Part shown: piece after piece, positions 63,930 through 64,000 of the stretch
How positions within the stretch are numbered: position 1 is the first letter of the stretch
Layout of the letters: every line of letters begins with the position of its first letter
Source of the DNA: Bacillus sp. NP157
GTDB taxonomy: Bacteria; Pseudomonadota; Gammaproteobacteria; Xanthomonadales; Rhodanobacteraceae
Reading direction: 5' to 3'
Assembly (NCBI GenBank): GCA_018889975.1
Contig: CP076546.1
Span: 3,348,001 to 3,412,000 of the forward strand
DNA: 64,000 nucleotides
Position numbers and translations under genes: made by a program
Notes under the pieces: generated by a model
Database searches by the model: none
Told to the model about the DNA's origin: nothing
What the model saw: the letters and a program-made list of their open reading frames with translations, nothing else

Positions 63930-64000
63930 GGGGCGGGCTCCGGGAGATGGGCTGGTCTTGGATTCATGGATACGGTGGGTGGCGATCCGGTTGCAGTGCA

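Overview
The window is a GC-rich (roughly two-thirds G+C by eye) chromosomal segment of a gammaproteobacterium, most likely a Rhodanobacteraceae/Xanthomonadales member of the Luteibacter-Dyella type. The pointers are a type II secretion (T2SS) cluster in the Xanthomonas xps order E-F-G-H-I-J-K-L-M-N-D, a DUF3247 protein (a xanthomonad family), large Oar-like TonB-dependent receptors, and a dispersed intergenic REP-like palindrome with the core GGAGCGCGCCTGCGCGCGA. The genus is inferred; no rRNA or tRNA gene is present to fix it.

Layout. 1-9.8 kb: small housekeeping and stress genes (partial four-helix-bundle protein, DUF2884 protein, periplasmic peroxiredoxin with a membrane partner, universal stress protein, ferritin-like diiron protein, lipoprotein, MFS exporter, thioredoxin-fold protein, DUF3247, glutathione S-transferase, ElaB/YqjD-like protein), separated by REP copies. 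9.8-15.5 kb: central carbon metabolism (aceE, maeB) plus a DUF4377 lipoprotein. 15.8-17.5 kb: a secreted metallopeptidase homologue that has lost its zinc motif. 17.5-22.0 kb: QEGLA-motif (DUF1704) protein translationally coupled to ferredoxin-NADP reductase, a YadGH-like ABC exporter and the rluF pseudouridine synthase.

22.2-26.6 kb: the most unusual region. It is a four-gene array made of a tandemly duplicated two-gene module (A1-B1-A2-B2). All four proteins have Sec signal peptides. The B proteins carry a deaminase-fold-like core (HxxDAExKAL followed by a CHSC or CHTC pair). The A proteins share an NELWW motif, a two-cysteine segment with identical spacing and a hydrophobic C-terminal segment. 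I recognise no described family for A and know of no description of this module.

26.6-39.8 kb: hrpB helicase, then the complete eleven-gene T2SS operon in which most neighbouring genes overlap by 4 bases. 40.0-50.8 kb: a 2051-residue trimeric autotransporter adhesin and three secreted proteins (HExxH metalloprotease with PA and PPC-like domains, a small partner, and a subtilisin-like protease), which are plausible T2SS cargo. 51.1-53.7 kb: tatD nuclease and a NhaP-type antiporter. 54.2-60.9 kb: two tandem Oar-like TonB-dependent receptors. 61-62.6 kb: an accessory patch with a 21-bp inverted repeat and an IS110-family transposase lying between two REP copies. 62.6-64 kb: EamA-family exporter and a small membrane protein.

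Functional theme: roughly half of the window concerns the cell envelope and export (T2SS, its likely cargo proteases, adhesin, receptors, exporters), which suggests a scavenging or plant/soil-associated lifestyle. The A/B modules lie about 3 kb from the T2SS genes and could be further secreted cargo.
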